A DNA stretch of 64,000 nt from Spirochaetota bacterium (GCA_016285185.1 JAEEQG010000096.1:27554-91553), one strand, 5' to 3'. Shown: positions 9,372 to 21,706, counted from the first letter of the stretch. Translations and numbers: made by a program. Notes: a model not told the origin generated them from the sequence alone.

Positions 9372-10484
9372 AAACAAAGTTCCTACAATAATTCTTTACC
9401 TCGTAAAAGATTTGCTTCTCTATTATGGAATAGCGTTTTTGTTCTTTTTTGTCGTTTTTTTTGTAAACCAGATTCTTCTCATGGTTCAGGACGTACTCAA
9501 GCAAAAAGTTCCGATTGTAGATGTTTTTAAACTGATTTTTTATTCGCTGCCTTTCGTTATTTCACAGTCAGCACCATTTGCAACACTGGTCGGTTTTTTG
9601 GTTTGCTTTGGTAGAATGATCAGTGATAATGAGATTCTAATTTTGCGGGCACTTGGCTTTTCTTACGCAAAGATATTGATGCCTGTTCTTGTTGTCGGAA
9701 TTATAATCTCATGTCTTTCTTTTGTGGTTAATGATGTTCTTATGCCTAGAGGAACAATTGAATACAACCGGCTTTATCGGAAAATGCTTATCTCAAATCC
9801 GGGTGTTGTGCTTGAGTCTAACTCGGTAAAAAGACTTAAGAATTCGGTACTTGTAATAGGCAATGTTGAAGAAACGGATGTTTCTGACTTGTTGTATTTT
9901 GATATAGACAAATATGGAGCTGTGCGGATTATCACAGCTGAAGATTCTGTTGTATTGCAGCCTCCGGATCCAGCCATTCTAATGCAGATACAGATGAACA
10001 ATGCTGTTATTTTTTTGCCGGAAAATTCCAGTGTAAATGATTTAGACTATGTTATTACAGACTCCACCGTGCTTAATGTGCTTGCCGCCGACTTTAGCGA
10101 GTTTGCGCCAAATGGTGTAAATCCGCGAGAAATGACTGTCCTTGACCTTAAAAATTATTTAAAGAAATTGAGAGAAGACGGCAATAATTCTGCTGCTTAC
10201 ATTAATATCTTTGATGTAGAATATTACAGAAAGTATGCACTTCCGTTCAGTGCCGTGTTTTTTGCGCTGCTTGCCTTGCCGCTTGCGGTTGTATTTGGCA
10301 AGCATAATGGACAGACTGTTGGTTTTATAATCGGGGTCCTTATTTGCGTTGTCTACTGGGCATTACAGACGCTTGGTCAGATATTCGGACAAAAAAACGG
10401 TCTTAATGCATTCTGGGCTATGTGGATACCCGATATTGCACTGGGTGTTTTTTCTATTCCGTTTTATATAAGGATGCTTAGAAC

Positions 10485-10488
<4 letters not shown>
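9346..10488 (+). CDS. LptF/LptG-family permease (first of pair)
   Basis: This is a YjgP/YjgQ-family inner-membrane protein of about 380 residues: membrane helices near residues 20-120, a large extracytoplasmic beta-type domain, then three helices at the C-terminus. In Gram-negative bacteria LptF and LptG form the permease of the LptB2FG lipopolysaccharide extractor. I favour GTG 9346 because GCGAGGA lies just upstream; ATG 9325 and TTG 9322 are alternatives. It overlaps dut and its stop overlaps the start of the next permease by 4 bases, so the pair is co-translated. The substrate in a treponeme, where classical LPS is generally absent, is unknown. Confidence 0.85.
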
Positions 10489-12713
<2,225 letters not shown>

Positions 12714-12714
<1 letters not shown>

Positions 12715-14099
12715 TGAAACAATGGATTTGTGTTTTTTTGATTTTTGCATGGGTTGCTGCCACTGTATTTTCTCAGGAAGTGGAAGAAAAAGAAAAGGAA
12801 GCTTCTCAGTTTGAACAGCGTCAGGAAAAAATAATGTTCGGACTTGAACCTGAGATTATTGAACTCATTGACAAAGTTCTAGAAGAAGAAGATTTTGAAT
12901 ACGGTGATGACTTTTACGCACTCTTTAACAAGACTCGTTCAAATTCTGTCCGCGAGAAAATAATAGGTTATTTTGAAAAAACAAAAGACGACAGATTAAA
13001 GGATTTTGCCGCTGAGCTTTTGGAAGATCCCTTTGAAGAAAACAAAGAAATTGTGAATGCGATATTCAGTTATGTATCACAAGTTCCCGTTCCACAGGCG
13101 CTTGAGCCGCTTCGCGTTTTGCTTGAAAGCGAAGATGAAACATATCAGATTCAGACAATAAAAACACTTGGCAAGATTGGTAATTCGGAAGATTCAGAAA
13201 ATCTCAGAAAGCTTTTAGACAAAGAAATTCAACCTGGTGTAAAACAGGCAGTTATAGATGCACTCGGCGATTTGGGAACGTCTGACAGCTGGGACAGCCT
13301 TTGTGAGATAGTGAATGATAAAGGTGAAGATACATACATGCGAATGCATGCTGTGGAATCTTTGGGCAAAATTGATTCCGACAAGGCGGCCGGTATTCTT
13401 GTTTCGCTTTATGATGACAAAGATGCAAACTTCCGCGTTTCTGTAATAAAAGGACTGGCGGCATCTTCCGACCCTGAGGCACAGTCTGTACTGATTGAAG
13501 CATTGCAGGATTCGTATTTTCGTGTACGACTTGAAGCACTGGAAGCAATAAAAAACCAGAAGCTTTCTGCCGCTTCCAAGTCCTTGCTCTACAGGGCCAA
13601 AAATGATACGGAAAATGTTGTTAAATACAAGGCTTATGAAACACTTGCCGCTTTGGGCGAAAAAGAAGGTCTTGATTATCTTGTTTCGCTTGTGAAAAGT
13701 GACAAGCAGACTGAAACAACTCGTGGTAAAGCAGCAACAGCTCTTCTCAAGTATGCTTTTTCGGAAACTGTCTATCCGGTCATTAGCGCCGCAGAATCGA
13801 CACTTAACGATGAAAAGCAAAAAAAAGTACGTTATGCTCTCGGCAAAGAATTTGCCAGGTACGAAAGTTCCTCTTTGGAAGATATCTGTCTAAAGTACCT
13901 TGAAAATTCTGATGTTGCTACAAAAGGTACAGGTTTGGATATTTACGCAAAGAATGCGTTTCCCGCATTAACGCAGAAGGTTGAAGAAATCGCCAAAAAC
14001 GAGAAGGAAGGTGCAAACCAGAAAAAAGCCAAGTATATTCTTGAAAAACTGGAACGTGCCGGCAGAATTGTCCGTATAAAAACGGCAGAACAAAATTGA
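12714..14099 (+). CDS. Exported HEAT-repeat protein
   Basis: The 461-residue protein starts with a signal peptide (MKQWICVFLIFAWVAATVFS), then an acidic coiled segment, and at about residues 110-400 a series of HEAT/PBS-lyase-type repeats of about 31 residues, with units such as LKTLGKIG, VIDALGDLG and AVESLGKID. Such repeats form curved helical scaffolds for protein binding. It is likely periplasmic or membrane-anchored. A strong AGGAGGG site inside the tgt 3' end precedes the ATG. The partner is unknown; co-transcription with the permease pair and tgt gives no direct hint. Confidence 0.85.
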
Positions 14100-14189
14100 T
14101 GTAGAATTGGTTAAATAAAAACGGCCTTTTACTTGTAAAAATCAAATTTTAGTTGTATCATTTATTGTATAGTAATATTGGAGGCATTA

Positions 14190-14672
14190 ATGGCAATTGG
14201 TGAATCGCAATTTCAGTTAGTAAGTTTTGAGCTCGGTGAAGAATTATATGGTGTAGATATTATGGACGTAAAAGAAATTGTAAAACTCCAATCTGTTCGT
14301 CCTATACCAAACGCACCTTATTATGTTGAAGGAATATTCAATCTCCGCAGCGAAATTATACCCGTAATCAATCTGCATAAACGTTTTCATCTTAAAGAAA
14401 AAGAAAAGACTGATGAATATGATGATTTTGAGGGCGGTTTTGTTATACTTAATATAGACGGTTGTAAAATTGGTATTATAATCGATAAAATTGCCAGAGT
14501 CGTCAGTATAAAATCTGATGAAGTCAAACCACCGCCACAAATGCTTGCTGGTATTGGAACCGAATATATTCATGGTGTTGTAAGACAGGAAGCCGGTGGC
14601 TATCTAATTATTCTTGATATGAGAAGAGTTTTCAATCCAAAAGAACTGCAAAAACTGGCAGACATAAATTAG
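14190..14672 (+). CDS. cheW: Chemotaxis coupling protein CheW
   Basis: CheW links chemoreceptors to the CheA kinase. The 160-residue protein is a single CheW domain: FQLVSFELGEELYGVDIMDVKEIV, then RPIPNAPYYVEGIFNLRSEIIPVINL and the C-terminal IHGVVRQEAGGYLIILDM. ATG 14190 follows GGAGG at a good distance; a TTG at 14178 is less likely. It is followed after one base by the DegT-fold gene. It stands apart from any cheA or cheY here. Confidence 0.95.
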   Translation: MAIGESQFQLVSFELGEELYGVDIMDVKEIVKLQSVRPIPNAPYYVEGIFNLRSEIIPVINLHKRFHLKEKEKTDEYDDFEGGFVILNIDGCKIGIIIDKIARVVSIKSDEVKPPPQMLAGIGTEYIHGVVRQEAGGYLIILDMRRVFNPKELQKLADIN

Positions 14673-14673
14673 T

Positions 14674-15729
14674 ATGAAAATTCCCGTAACAAGTTCAACT
14701 ATCCGCAGAAGAGAAATGGATGCTGTGCTTTCATGCATGGTCTCCGAAAAAATAGGACCGGGAGAACTGAATCTTCGTTTGCAGCAACAGGTAAAAGACT
14801 CTTTTGGAGCAGCCTGTTGCGCTGCTTTGCGAAGTCCTGCAATTGCGCTGGAATATGCATTGAAAGCATTGGAAATTCCGCAGAATTCAGGCGTAATGAT
14901 ATCGTCTCTTGCACCGGACTGGCAATATCCGGTAATAAAAAAAGCAAATTATAATCCTATTGTTCTTGATGTTTCACAAGATACGGCACTTATAACACAA
15001 GAAGCTGTTGAAAACGGTATAAAACAAGGTGGACGTGTTATTCTTTTACATGAAACATGCGGCATGCTGCCTGATTTTGAAATGTTGAACAGTTTTGGAC
15101 TACCAGTAATAGAAGATGCCTCTCAGAGTGCAGGTGCGTATGTTATTTTGCATGATGAAGAAAAGGGAGACGAGCAAAAAAACGCAGGAACTTTTGGTGT
15201 TTTTTCGATTATTGGGCTTGAAGAACAGGATATACTCACAGCTGGTGGCGGTGCTGTCTTAATGACATCAGGAAAGCGTGAAGGAATTGTGCTTAAAAAA
15301 TTGATTGATGAAGCCCCTGTCACTGATATTCTGCCCGATATTAACTGTGCTTTGGGACTTGTCCAGCTGAAGGAAAGAGAACGAAACGAACAAATACGCA
15401 ACGACATGAAGACTATGTATAATCAAGCAGTAATGCAGGGCAAGCATAAAACTTTTTCTACGTCAGCCGAAAACATTGTACCTGCGGTTTTTTCTTTTCC
15501 TGTTGTTCTTGTAGAAGGCTTAAAAGATGTTGTTTCTTATGCATCCCGAAAAGAAATAGAAGTTATTCCAGCTTTTCAAAATACAGTAATAGCAAAATAT
15601 GGGGAAGAGATACCTTTATGTATCAACGCCAAATCACTGTTGCTCCGCTGTGTTTTGTTTCCGTTGTATCCGCGTCTGGGCATGACTCAGGCAGAAAAAA
15701 TCGCAAAGGTTTTGAGGACTTTGCCTTGA
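14674..15729 (+). CDS. DegT/DnrJ/EryC1-fold protein lacking the PLP lysine
   Basis: The 351-residue protein has the fold of sugar aminotransferases (DegT/DnrJ/EryC1/StrS). The PLP-contacting EDASQSAG is present at residues 147-154. In the active-site loop the family has SF...K(N)IT.GEGG, but here the stretch from Phe177 to Gly193 reads FSIIGLEEQDILTAGGG, placing Gln185 where the Schiff-base lysine should be. It therefore cannot be an ordinary aminotransferase. Relatives with a non-lysine residue there exist (ColD-type dehydratases use His). It starts one base after cheW, which suggests co-expression. The actual function is unknown. Confidence 0.75.
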   Translation: MKIPVTSSTIRRREMDAVLSCMVSEKIGPGELNLRLQQQVKDSFGAACCAALRSPAIALEYALKALEIPQNSGVMISSLAPDWQYPVIKKANYNPIVLDVSQDTALITQEAVENGIKQGGRVILLHETCGMLPDFEMLNSFGLPVIEDASQSAGAYVILHDEEKGDEQKNAGTFGVFSIIGLEEQDILTAGGGAVLMTSGKREGIVLKKLIDEAPVTDILPDINCALGLVQLKERERNEQIRNDMKTMYNQAVMQGKHKTFSTSAENIVPAVFSFPVVLVEGLKDVVSYASRKEIEVIPAFQNTVIAKYGEEIPLCINAKSLLLRCVLFPLYPRLGMTQAEKIAKVLRTLP

Positions 15730-15748
15730 CAACAGCCAAAGGTGTATT

Positions 15749-16597
15749 GTGAAAAAGAAAAAAGTTGTTATTGTTACAAATACATATAAGAACGAATCTA
15801 TTTTGCTTGGAAAACAGATAAAAGCTTTTCTTGAGCAAAAACAGATTGATTCGGATATTTTTGAATTTTCAAACAGTTCAACGGGTTGCTCTTTTTCAGA
15901 ATACGATTTTGCAATTACTCTCGGCGGCGATGGTACTGTTCTTTTTGCAGCAAGAGGTTGTCTTGATTATGGAGTTCCGATTTTTCCCGTAAATCTTGGT
16001 AAATTCGGTTTTATCTCGGGAATTCAGAAAGAAGAATGGGAAAACTCTCTTTCACTTTTTCTTGCGGGAAAACTGCCTGTTACAGAGAGAACTATGCTTT
16101 CTGTTTCGGTTTGCTCAAAAGGCAAAACCACAGCAACATCAACAGCGCTTAATGATGTTATAATATCGGCAGATGCTTCGGCAAGGCTTGTTTCGCTTGA
16201 GATTGAATACAACCACATCCCGTTCGGGAGATATGAGGCTGACGGAGTGATAATCGCAACACCTACAGGCTCAACCGCATATTCTGCAGCGGCTGGTGGT
16301 CCGATTGTAGACCCTGAACTTGAATGCTTTATAGTAAACCCGATTTGTCCGTTTTCGCTTTCGAACCGTCCCGTTGTTTTACCTGCAACAGGTCCTCTTT
16401 TGATTAAAGTTCTGCCTTCAAGAGAAACACCTGTTTCACTTTCGGCTGACGGACAGGTATCATTTGCACTCGAAACGGATGATTTGATTACGATAACAAA
16501 AGCGGGAAAAAAAGTTTTGCTTGTGAACTGTACATCTGATATCTTTTATGGAGCATTAAAATCCAAACTCCATTGGTCAGGAGGTCCTCATGCTTGA
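15749..16597 (+). CDS. nadK: NAD kinase
   Basis: NadK phosphorylates NAD to NADP. The 282-residue protein has the catalytic GGDGTVLFAAR, the NLGKFGFISG segment and the PTGSTAYSAAAGGPIV motif of the family. The start is a GTG at 15749, with AAAGGTG as ribosome site and a Lys-rich beginning KKKKVVIVTN. Its 3' end overlaps recN by 8 bases, a nadK-recN neighbourhood also common in other bacteria. Confidence 0.96.
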   Translation: MKKKKVVIVTNTYKNESILLGKQIKAFLEQKQIDSDIFEFSNSSTGCSFSEYDFAITLGGDGTVLFAARGCLDYGVPIFPVNLGKFGFISGIQKEEWENSLSLFLAGKLPVTERTMLSVSVCSKGKTTATSTALNDVIISADASARLVSLEIEYNHIPFGRYEADGVIIATPTGSTAYSAAAGGPIVDPELECFIVNPICPFSLSNRPVVLPATGPLLIKVLPSRETPVSLSADGQVSFALETDDLITITKAGKKVLLVNCTSDIFYGALKSKLHWSGGPHA

Positions 16598-18290
16598 AGA
16601 TTTGACGATTAAAGATTTTGCTTTGATTAATTCTGTTCAGTTGGAATTCACAAAGGGTTTTAATGTTTTAACTGGTGAAACAGGGGCTGGAAAATCAATT
16701 CTCATAGGTGCAATTTCATTTTTGCTTGGTGGAAAAGCTGATGTTACACAGATTCGCACAAATGCTGCAGAGGCGAGGGTTAGCGGAACTATTTTTTTGA
16801 AAAATGCTCCGCCGGCAGTTTTTGAATGGCTTTCGGAACATGGAGCTGAGCCCGAAAATGACAGGGTTCTTTTGCGTCGAATTATACGTGATACAGGCAA
16901 ATCAAGCGCATGGATACAGGATGTGCCTGTTACAAAAACTGAGTTGAATGATTTTACTTCGTATCTTGTTGATATTCACGGACAGCACGAACACCAGTCT
17001 CTGATGAGGGTGAGTGAACACAGAAAGTTTTTGGATTCATACGCCGGTATAACGGCTGAAGTTGCTGATTTTACCACTTTATTTACCAAACTTGTGGAAA
17101 AAAGACGTCTTTTGGACGAGATGAACAGTTCTGATTCCGCAAGAGCCGAAAAAATAGAGCTTTTGCATTTTGCACTTGATGAGATTGAAAAAGCAAAACT
17201 AAGCGAAAATGAAGAAGACGAACTCTCTGCCGAAGAAACACGGCTTACACAGTACGAAAAGCTTTACGGCGATATTGAGTCTGTCTGCGATTTTTTTCAG
17301 GCGGCGGACGGCGGTCTTTTATCCGGTTTGAAAAAAATCCGCAACACTTTTGAAAAATCTGTTACAATAGATTCATCTCTTGAAAAGTTTCAGAGCAGGC
17401 TTGAAAATGCCTATTATGAAATTGAGGATATAGCAGAAGAAATAAAGAACTACAAAAACATGCTTGTTTTTGATGCCGACCGTCTGGCTTTTGTTCAGGA
17501 ACGTCTGGCTCTGATATACAAGCTAAAGCAAAAATATCTGCAATCTTCACAGGGAACAGTTGCTGATTTACTTGTCTATGCCGAGAACGCTGCAAAGCAG
17601 CTTGTTCAGCTTGAAAACTGGCAGGGTAACAGGGAAGAACTTGTAAGGGAAGTTTCAGAACTTGAAAAACAGGTTTATAATTCTGCAAAGACGTTGTCCG
17701 AAAAGCGTACAAAAGCTGCTTCCATTATGGCAGAAAAAATTGTTGAGGTACTGGCGCATCTTGGAATGAAAGGAACACAATTTGATGCTGGTTTGAAGCA
17801 GAAACCTCTTGAAGGCGGAGAACAAAAATGCGGTCCATACGGTTTTGATGACATTGAGTTTATGATAAGTGCCAATCCTGGTTCACCATTGCAACCGCTT
17901 GCAAAGATTGCTTCAGGTGGTGAACTTTCTCGTGTTATGCTGGCATTCAAAACGATTCTTGCTGATTCGGACACAACACCTACTTTAATATTTGACGAGA
18001 TAGACACAGGAATCGGCGGTGAGGTCGCTGTTTCGGTAGGCGAGCATCTTCGCATGCTTTCTCAAAAACATCAAATATTGTGTATTTCGCACCTTGCCAA
18101 TATTGCCGTTTGTGCCGATACTCATATAAAGATAGAAAAGTCTGTAAACGGTCAAGAGACAACGACACAGGTGTTTGCAATTAACGGACAAAAAAGAATT
18201 GAAGAAATCGCCCGCATGTTAGCCGGTGATAGTGCAAGCGAAGCTTCTTTGGAGCACGCAAAAACACTGCTTGCAAAATATGGAGGATAG
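16590..18290 (+). CDS. recN: DNA repair protein RecN
   Basis: RecN is an SMC-like ATPase acting in double-strand break repair. The 566-residue length fits the family. The protein starts LEDLTIKDFALI, has Walker A GETGAGKS near residue 30, a central coiled coil (about 150-370), the signature IASGGELSRVMLAFK, and Walker B TLIFDEIDTGIGG. ATG 16590 follows GGAGG inside the end of nadK. Confidence 0.96.
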   Translation: MLEDLTIKDFALINSVQLEFTKGFNVLTGETGAGKSILIGAISFLLGGKADVTQIRTNAAEARVSGTIFLKNAPPAVFEWLSEHGAEPENDRVLLRRIIRDTGKSSAWIQDVPVTKTELNDFTSYLVDIHGQHEHQSLMRVSEHRKFLDSYAGITAEVADFTTLFTKLVEKRRLLDEMNSSDSARAEKIELLHFALDEIEKAKLSENEEDELSAEETRLTQYEKLYGDIESVCDFFQAADGGLLSGLKKIRNTFEKSVTIDSSLEKFQSRLENAYYEIEDIAEEIKNYKNMLVFDADRLAFVQERLALIYKLKQKYLQSSQGTVADLLVYAENAAKQLVQLENWQGNREELVREVSELEKQVYNSAKTLSEKRTKAASIMAEKIVEVLAHLGMKGTQFDAGLKQKPLEGGEQKCGPYGFDDIEFMISANPGSPLQPLAKIASGGELSRVMLAFKTILADSDTTPTLIFDEIDTGIGGEVAVSVGEHLRMLSQKHQILCISHLANIAVCADTHIKIEKSVNGQETTTQVFAINGQKRIEEIARMLAGDSASEASLEHAKTLLAKYGG

Positions 18291-18298
18291 TTCACTAT

Positions 18299-19105
18299 AT
18301 GGCAAAGATTACGGCAGAAAGCAGAGAATTGTTTGAAAAAAAGAGTGTTGCTTACAAAAATGAAATAAAAGAGATAATGAAGCGTGAAAAAACAACGCTC
18401 GATTCGATAAGCAAGGATAAGACTGGTGTCGGCTACAAGAAACTTCAGCTTGTTGAAGACATGATTTATATTTCGACTATCTATATCGCAATAAGTAATC
18501 TTTCAATGGAGATTCTTGCCGTAAGAAGTGAGGAATCTCTCAACGAAGGACGCAAAACTCTATACAAAGCAATTATTTATCTTGAAGAAGTCGTTACAAA
18601 TATTATAGATGCTCCATATTCCGATTTTGAAAAGAATCTTGAAGAAATTGCGGAAACTCCAGTTGAAAAGCGTTATTACCTTATAAGAAAACTTGGTCTT
18701 GCAATCAGACTTATTATGGATGCTTACGGCGACAACACAAAATGGAAATGGTCTTTTGTAGAGCTTAACGGACGCTATACAACTGTTGCCAAGAATGTTC
18801 TCGACATGAACAAGGCTATGAAAGATTATTTTGATGGTCGTGCCGAAGATCATGATGTATCTGTTTATTATATCCGCCTATTAAAAAAACTGCTTTCAAA
18901 ATCTGCTGACGGTTATCGTGAACGCTATGAGCTTTCAACCAGACGTGCCGATGATATGCGTCTTGGTATCAACTATCTTATTGCTTATCGTCGTCTTTTG
19001 ATTGTTATGGGCGAAAAGGACGAAGCTGAAGAAATCAAGAAGAAAATTCAGGTTTGGAAAGAAAAGATGGAGCAGGATAGTAAAAAGCAGAAAGATGCCA
19101 AGTAG
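18299..19105 (+). CDS. Unknown soluble helical protein (268 aa)
   Basis: I do not recognise a family. The protein is rich in Lys and Glu, predicted to be almost all helix, and has no signal peptide or membrane segment. Aromatic-rich stretches such as WKWSFVELNGRYTT and repeated hydrophobic heptads suggest a helical bundle. GGAGGA lies 11 bases before the ATG, at the end of recN, so it is probably co-transcribed with nadK and recN. It may be a lineage-restricted Treponema protein; this is inference. Confidence 0.8.
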   Translation: MAKITAESRELFEKKSVAYKNEIKEIMKREKTTLDSISKDKTGVGYKKLQLVEDMIYISTIYIAISNLSMEILAVRSEESLNEGRKTLYKAIIYLEEVVTNIIDAPYSDFEKNLEEIAETPVEKRYYLIRKLGLAIRLIMDAYGDNTKWKWSFVELNGRYTTVAKNVLDMNKAMKDYFDGRAEDHDVSVYYIRLLKKLLSKSADGYRERYELSTRRADDMRLGINYLIAYRRLLIVMGEKDEAEEIKKKIQVWKEKMEQDSKKQKDAK

Positions 19106-19141
19106 TTTTAGAACTATTACAATTTTAGTTGAAAAAGTTTC

Positions 19142-19942
19142 ATGAAAAAACAGTCCAAAACTAATGGCAAAGAAAGTTTTGATGCTTATTACAATGAGGT
19201 TTTCGGCGAGCGATGGAAACAGCTGAAAAAGGCTCTGCTTGCTGAAAACAAACAGGCCGCGTTTTCTGATTCCTTAAAAAAAACATACTGGCTCGATTCC
19301 GGCAGTTATATTGCAGCAATGAATCTGCCTCTTGATGGTGCAAAAACTATTGCAGACATGTGTGCTGCTCCCGGTGGAAAATCGCTTGTAATCGCAACAC
19401 ATATGGACAAGGATGCGGTGCTTGTTTCCAATGAGCGTTCAAGAGACCGCAAGGCACGATTACAGCGTGTTTTACAGGAACATCTTGCGGAAGATGTTTT
19501 TTCGCGGATTAAGGTTACAGGTTATGATGCAGGCAGATGGTGTCAACACGAACAGAATGCTTATGATCGTATTCTGCTGGATGTTCCTTGTTCTTCTGAG
19601 CGGCATGTTATTTCTGATCCCAAGTATCTTGCAATGTGGTCTCCTGCAAGAATACGGAATCTTTCAACAACACAATGGTCTATCCTTTCATCAGCACTGA
19701 TAGTGCTTAAAAAGGGAGGATATTTGCTTTATTCTACCTGCGCTTTGACCGATAAAGAAAATGATGGAGTAATTGATCGTGCCTTAAAAAAGTACGATAA
19801 CGTAAGTGTTGTTTCTATTGATGAAAAAAAATACAGCACTATTTGTTCCGGGGAAAAAACAAAAAATGGTGTGATAGTTCTTCCTGATGTTCAGGATGGT
19901 GCAGGACCACTTTATTTTAGTTTATTATTTAAAAGTTTTTAA
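19142..19942 (+). CDS. RsmB/NOP-type RNA cytosine-C5 methyltransferase
   Basis: The 266-residue protein is a class I SAM methyltransferase of the NOL1/NOP2/Sun family that makes m5C in rRNA or tRNA. It has the SAM-binding ADMCAAPGGKSL, motif IV DVPCSSE and motif VI YSTCALTDKEND, so both family cysteines are present. It lacks the N-terminal NusB-like domain of RsmB and a PUA-type extension, so the RNA target cannot be named. There is no clear ribosome site before the ATG. Confidence 0.88.
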   Translation: MKKQSKTNGKESFDAYYNEVFGERWKQLKKALLAENKQAAFSDSLKKTYWLDSGSYIAAMNLPLDGAKTIADMCAAPGGKSLVIATHMDKDAVLVSNERSRDRKARLQRVLQEHLAEDVFSRIKVTGYDAGRWCQHEQNAYDRILLDVPCSSERHVISDPKYLAMWSPARIRNLSTTQWSILSSALIVLKKGGYLLYSTCALTDKENDGVIDRALKKYDNVSVVSIDEKKYSTICSGEKTKNGVIVLPDVQDGAGPLYFSLLFKSF

Positions 19943-19971
19943 TGGACTATTAAAAAATTATATATTATACT
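19943..19971 (+). promoter_or_regulatory. Candidate promoter for the GAF/HD-GYP gene
   Basis: TGGACT (19943-19948) and TATACT (19966-19971) are separated by 17 bases. The first element lies across the end of the methyltransferase gene. Transcription would begin at about 19978, close to the AAGGAG ribosome site. Confidence 0.4.
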
Positions 19972-19988
19972 TTTGCCAAGGAGTAGGT

Positions 19989-21224
19989 ATGGTATCCGAT
20001 ACAACTATACGTGAAAAAAAATTACAAAAGATAATTGAACTCGAAAAAGTGTTGAGTCAGATTCAGGATACTGACGTACTTCTTGAAAGAATTCTTACAG
20101 AAGCAAGAGCTATTGTTCATGCTGATGCAGGTTCAATTTATGTGCATGAGGATGGAATGATTAAAATCCGTTATGCTCAGAATGAAACACAGCGTCGACG
20201 TCTTGCACCCGGACAAAAACTACCTTTCAATTTCTTTTCTTTTAGGGTTGATGAAAAATCAATGTGCGGTTATTCCGTTCTTACTGGAAAAATCGTAAAT
20301 GTTCCAGACGCTTATGAAATAGATGGTTTGCCTTTTGTTTTCAATAAGCAGTCTGATATGCTCACAGGTTATAGAACTAAATCTGTTCTGACTGTACCGT
20401 TACGAACCGCAGCTGGAAAGACTCTCGGAGTTATGCAAATTCTTAATGCGGAGGACGAGAAAGGCAATATTATTGAATTTGACCCTGATGCGGAATTGTA
20501 CATTGCTCATTTTGCAAGTAGTGCTACTCAGGCTTTGGAACGGGCAAATCTCACACGATCAATGGTTTTGCGTATGGTTCAGATGGCAGAGTTCCGTGAT
20601 CCAAAAGAAACCGGTTCGCATGTAAATCGTGTTGCCAACTATGCGGTTGAAATTTATGACCATTGGGCATTTAAACACAATATCTCTATCCAAGAATCAG
20701 AAAAATTCCGTGATACTCTTAAAATAGCGGCTATGTTGCATGATGTCGGCAAGGTAGCTGTTTCTGATGTTATTCTAAAAAAACCAGACAAACTTACGGA
20801 TGAAGAATATAAAATAATCCAAAATCATACACTTGTTGGTGCGTCTCTTTTTGATGATCTACAGTCTGATTTGGATCTTATGTCAAGGGATGTAGCTCTT
20901 CGACACCACGAACGCTGGGATGGTAAAGGATATCCTGGCAAAGTGGACTTGAAAAGTGGAAAAGCGCTTGAAACGGATCCTGAAACAGGAAGACCGAAAG
21001 GTCTGCATGGTGACGAAATCCCGCTTGCTGCAAGGATTGTATCGCTTGCAGATGTTTATGATGCGCTTTCTTCAAAGCGTTCTTATAAGCGTTCCTGGAC
21101 AGAAGATGAAGTTTTGCGCGAAATTCAGGCTCAGGCAGGATCTCAGTTTGACCCGGAACTTGTTATGGATTTTTTTGAAGTTTTACCGAATATCAGACAG
21201 ATTCAACTTGCTTGGCCGGATTAA
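19989..21224 (+). CDS. GAF and HD-GYP domain cyclic-di-GMP phosphodiesterase
   Basis: The 411-residue protein has an N-terminal helix, a GAF sensor domain (about 25-185) and a C-terminal HD-GYP domain. The HD motif is AAMLHDVGKVAVSD, followed by NHTLVGASL, LRHHERWDGKGYPG and GDEIPLAARIVSLADVYDALSS, all metal and GYP residues intact. HD-GYP proteins hydrolyse cyclic di-GMP. ATG 19989 follows AAGGAGTAGG; the frame stays open upstream into the methyltransferase gene but without family sequence. The 3' end overlaps the convergent yqxD gene by 4 bases. Confidence 0.94.
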   Translation: MVSDTTIREKKLQKIIELEKVLSQIQDTDVLLERILTEARAIVHADAGSIYVHEDGMIKIRYAQNETQRRRLAPGQKLPFNFFSFRVDEKSMCGYSVLTGKIVNVPDAYEIDGLPFVFNKQSDMLTGYRTKSVLTVPLRTAAGKTLGVMQILNAEDEKGNIIEFDPDAELYIAHFASSATQALERANLTRSMVLRMVQMAEFRDPKETGSHVNRVANYAVEIYDHWAFKHNISIQESEKFRDTLKIAAMLHDVGKVAVSDVILKKPDKLTDEEYKIIQNHTLVGASLFDDLQSDLDLMSRDVALRHHERWDGKGYPGKVDLKSGKALETDPETGRPKGLHGDEIPLAARIVSLADVYDALSSKRSYKRSWTEDEVLREIQAQAGSQFDPELVMDFFEVLPNIRQIQLAWPD

Positions 21225-21706
21225 TTCTGGACGGCTAATTCTTTCAGTTTTTTTTGTAATTCTCTATCAAGACTATTTGCAAATAGGTTTATTTCTTTTT
21301 TCCCGTAAACGCTGGTTCGTTCGGGCATTATGCCGTTATTGTACAGTTCAAGATGAAAATTTCTCATTGCAAGTTTTTCTTTTATATTCTCTTTTGTAAA
21401 AACTAACCCTCTGTCATTAAGAGTACAGATATTTTTATCCAAAAGACGTGATGCAAGAGGAATATCACGCGTGACTACCAAATCATTTGCTTTGATATTG
21501 TCAACAATATAATTGTCTGCTGCGTTTTCTGAAGAATCACATATGTACATTGAAAAAAGGTTGTCTTTAGGAATAGGTATTTGGCGATTGGCAACAAAGT
21601 TGACTTTTATATTAAGGCGTTTTGAAAAGCGGATAACAAGATCTTTAACTTGAAGGGGACAGGAATCTGCGTCTATCCAGATAGAAAAGGGCTGTAATGT
21701 TGTCAT
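21221..21706 (-). CDS. yqxD: YaiI/YqxD family protein (UPF0178)
   Basis: This 161-residue protein belongs to the YaiI/YqxD (DUF188) family, which has a PIN/FEN-like nuclease fold; its biological role is not established. It carries the typical WIDADSCP near the start, DSSENAADNYI and VVTRDIPLASRLL, and ends with NLFANSLDREL. It overlaps the zapA stop by 4 bases and is the last gene of the infC-led minus-strand run. Confidence 0.88.
   Translation of the reverse strand: MTTLQPFSIWIDADSCPLQVKDLVIRFSKRLNIKVNFVANRQIPIPKDNLFSMYICDSSENAADNYIVDNIKANDLVVTRDIPLASRLLDKNICTLNDRGLVFTKENIKEKLAMRNFHLELYNNGIMPERTSVYGKKEINLFANSLDRELQKKLKELAVQN

Noticed and set aside
13215..13820. 201-residue open frame on the minus strand
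   Set aside because: It lies wholly inside the HEAT-repeat gene, has no ribosome site and no recognisable sequence.
14146..14174. Promoter for cheW
   Set aside because: TATAGT at 14169 has no acceptable -35 at 16-18 bases and no flagellar-sigma pattern, so it is not listed.
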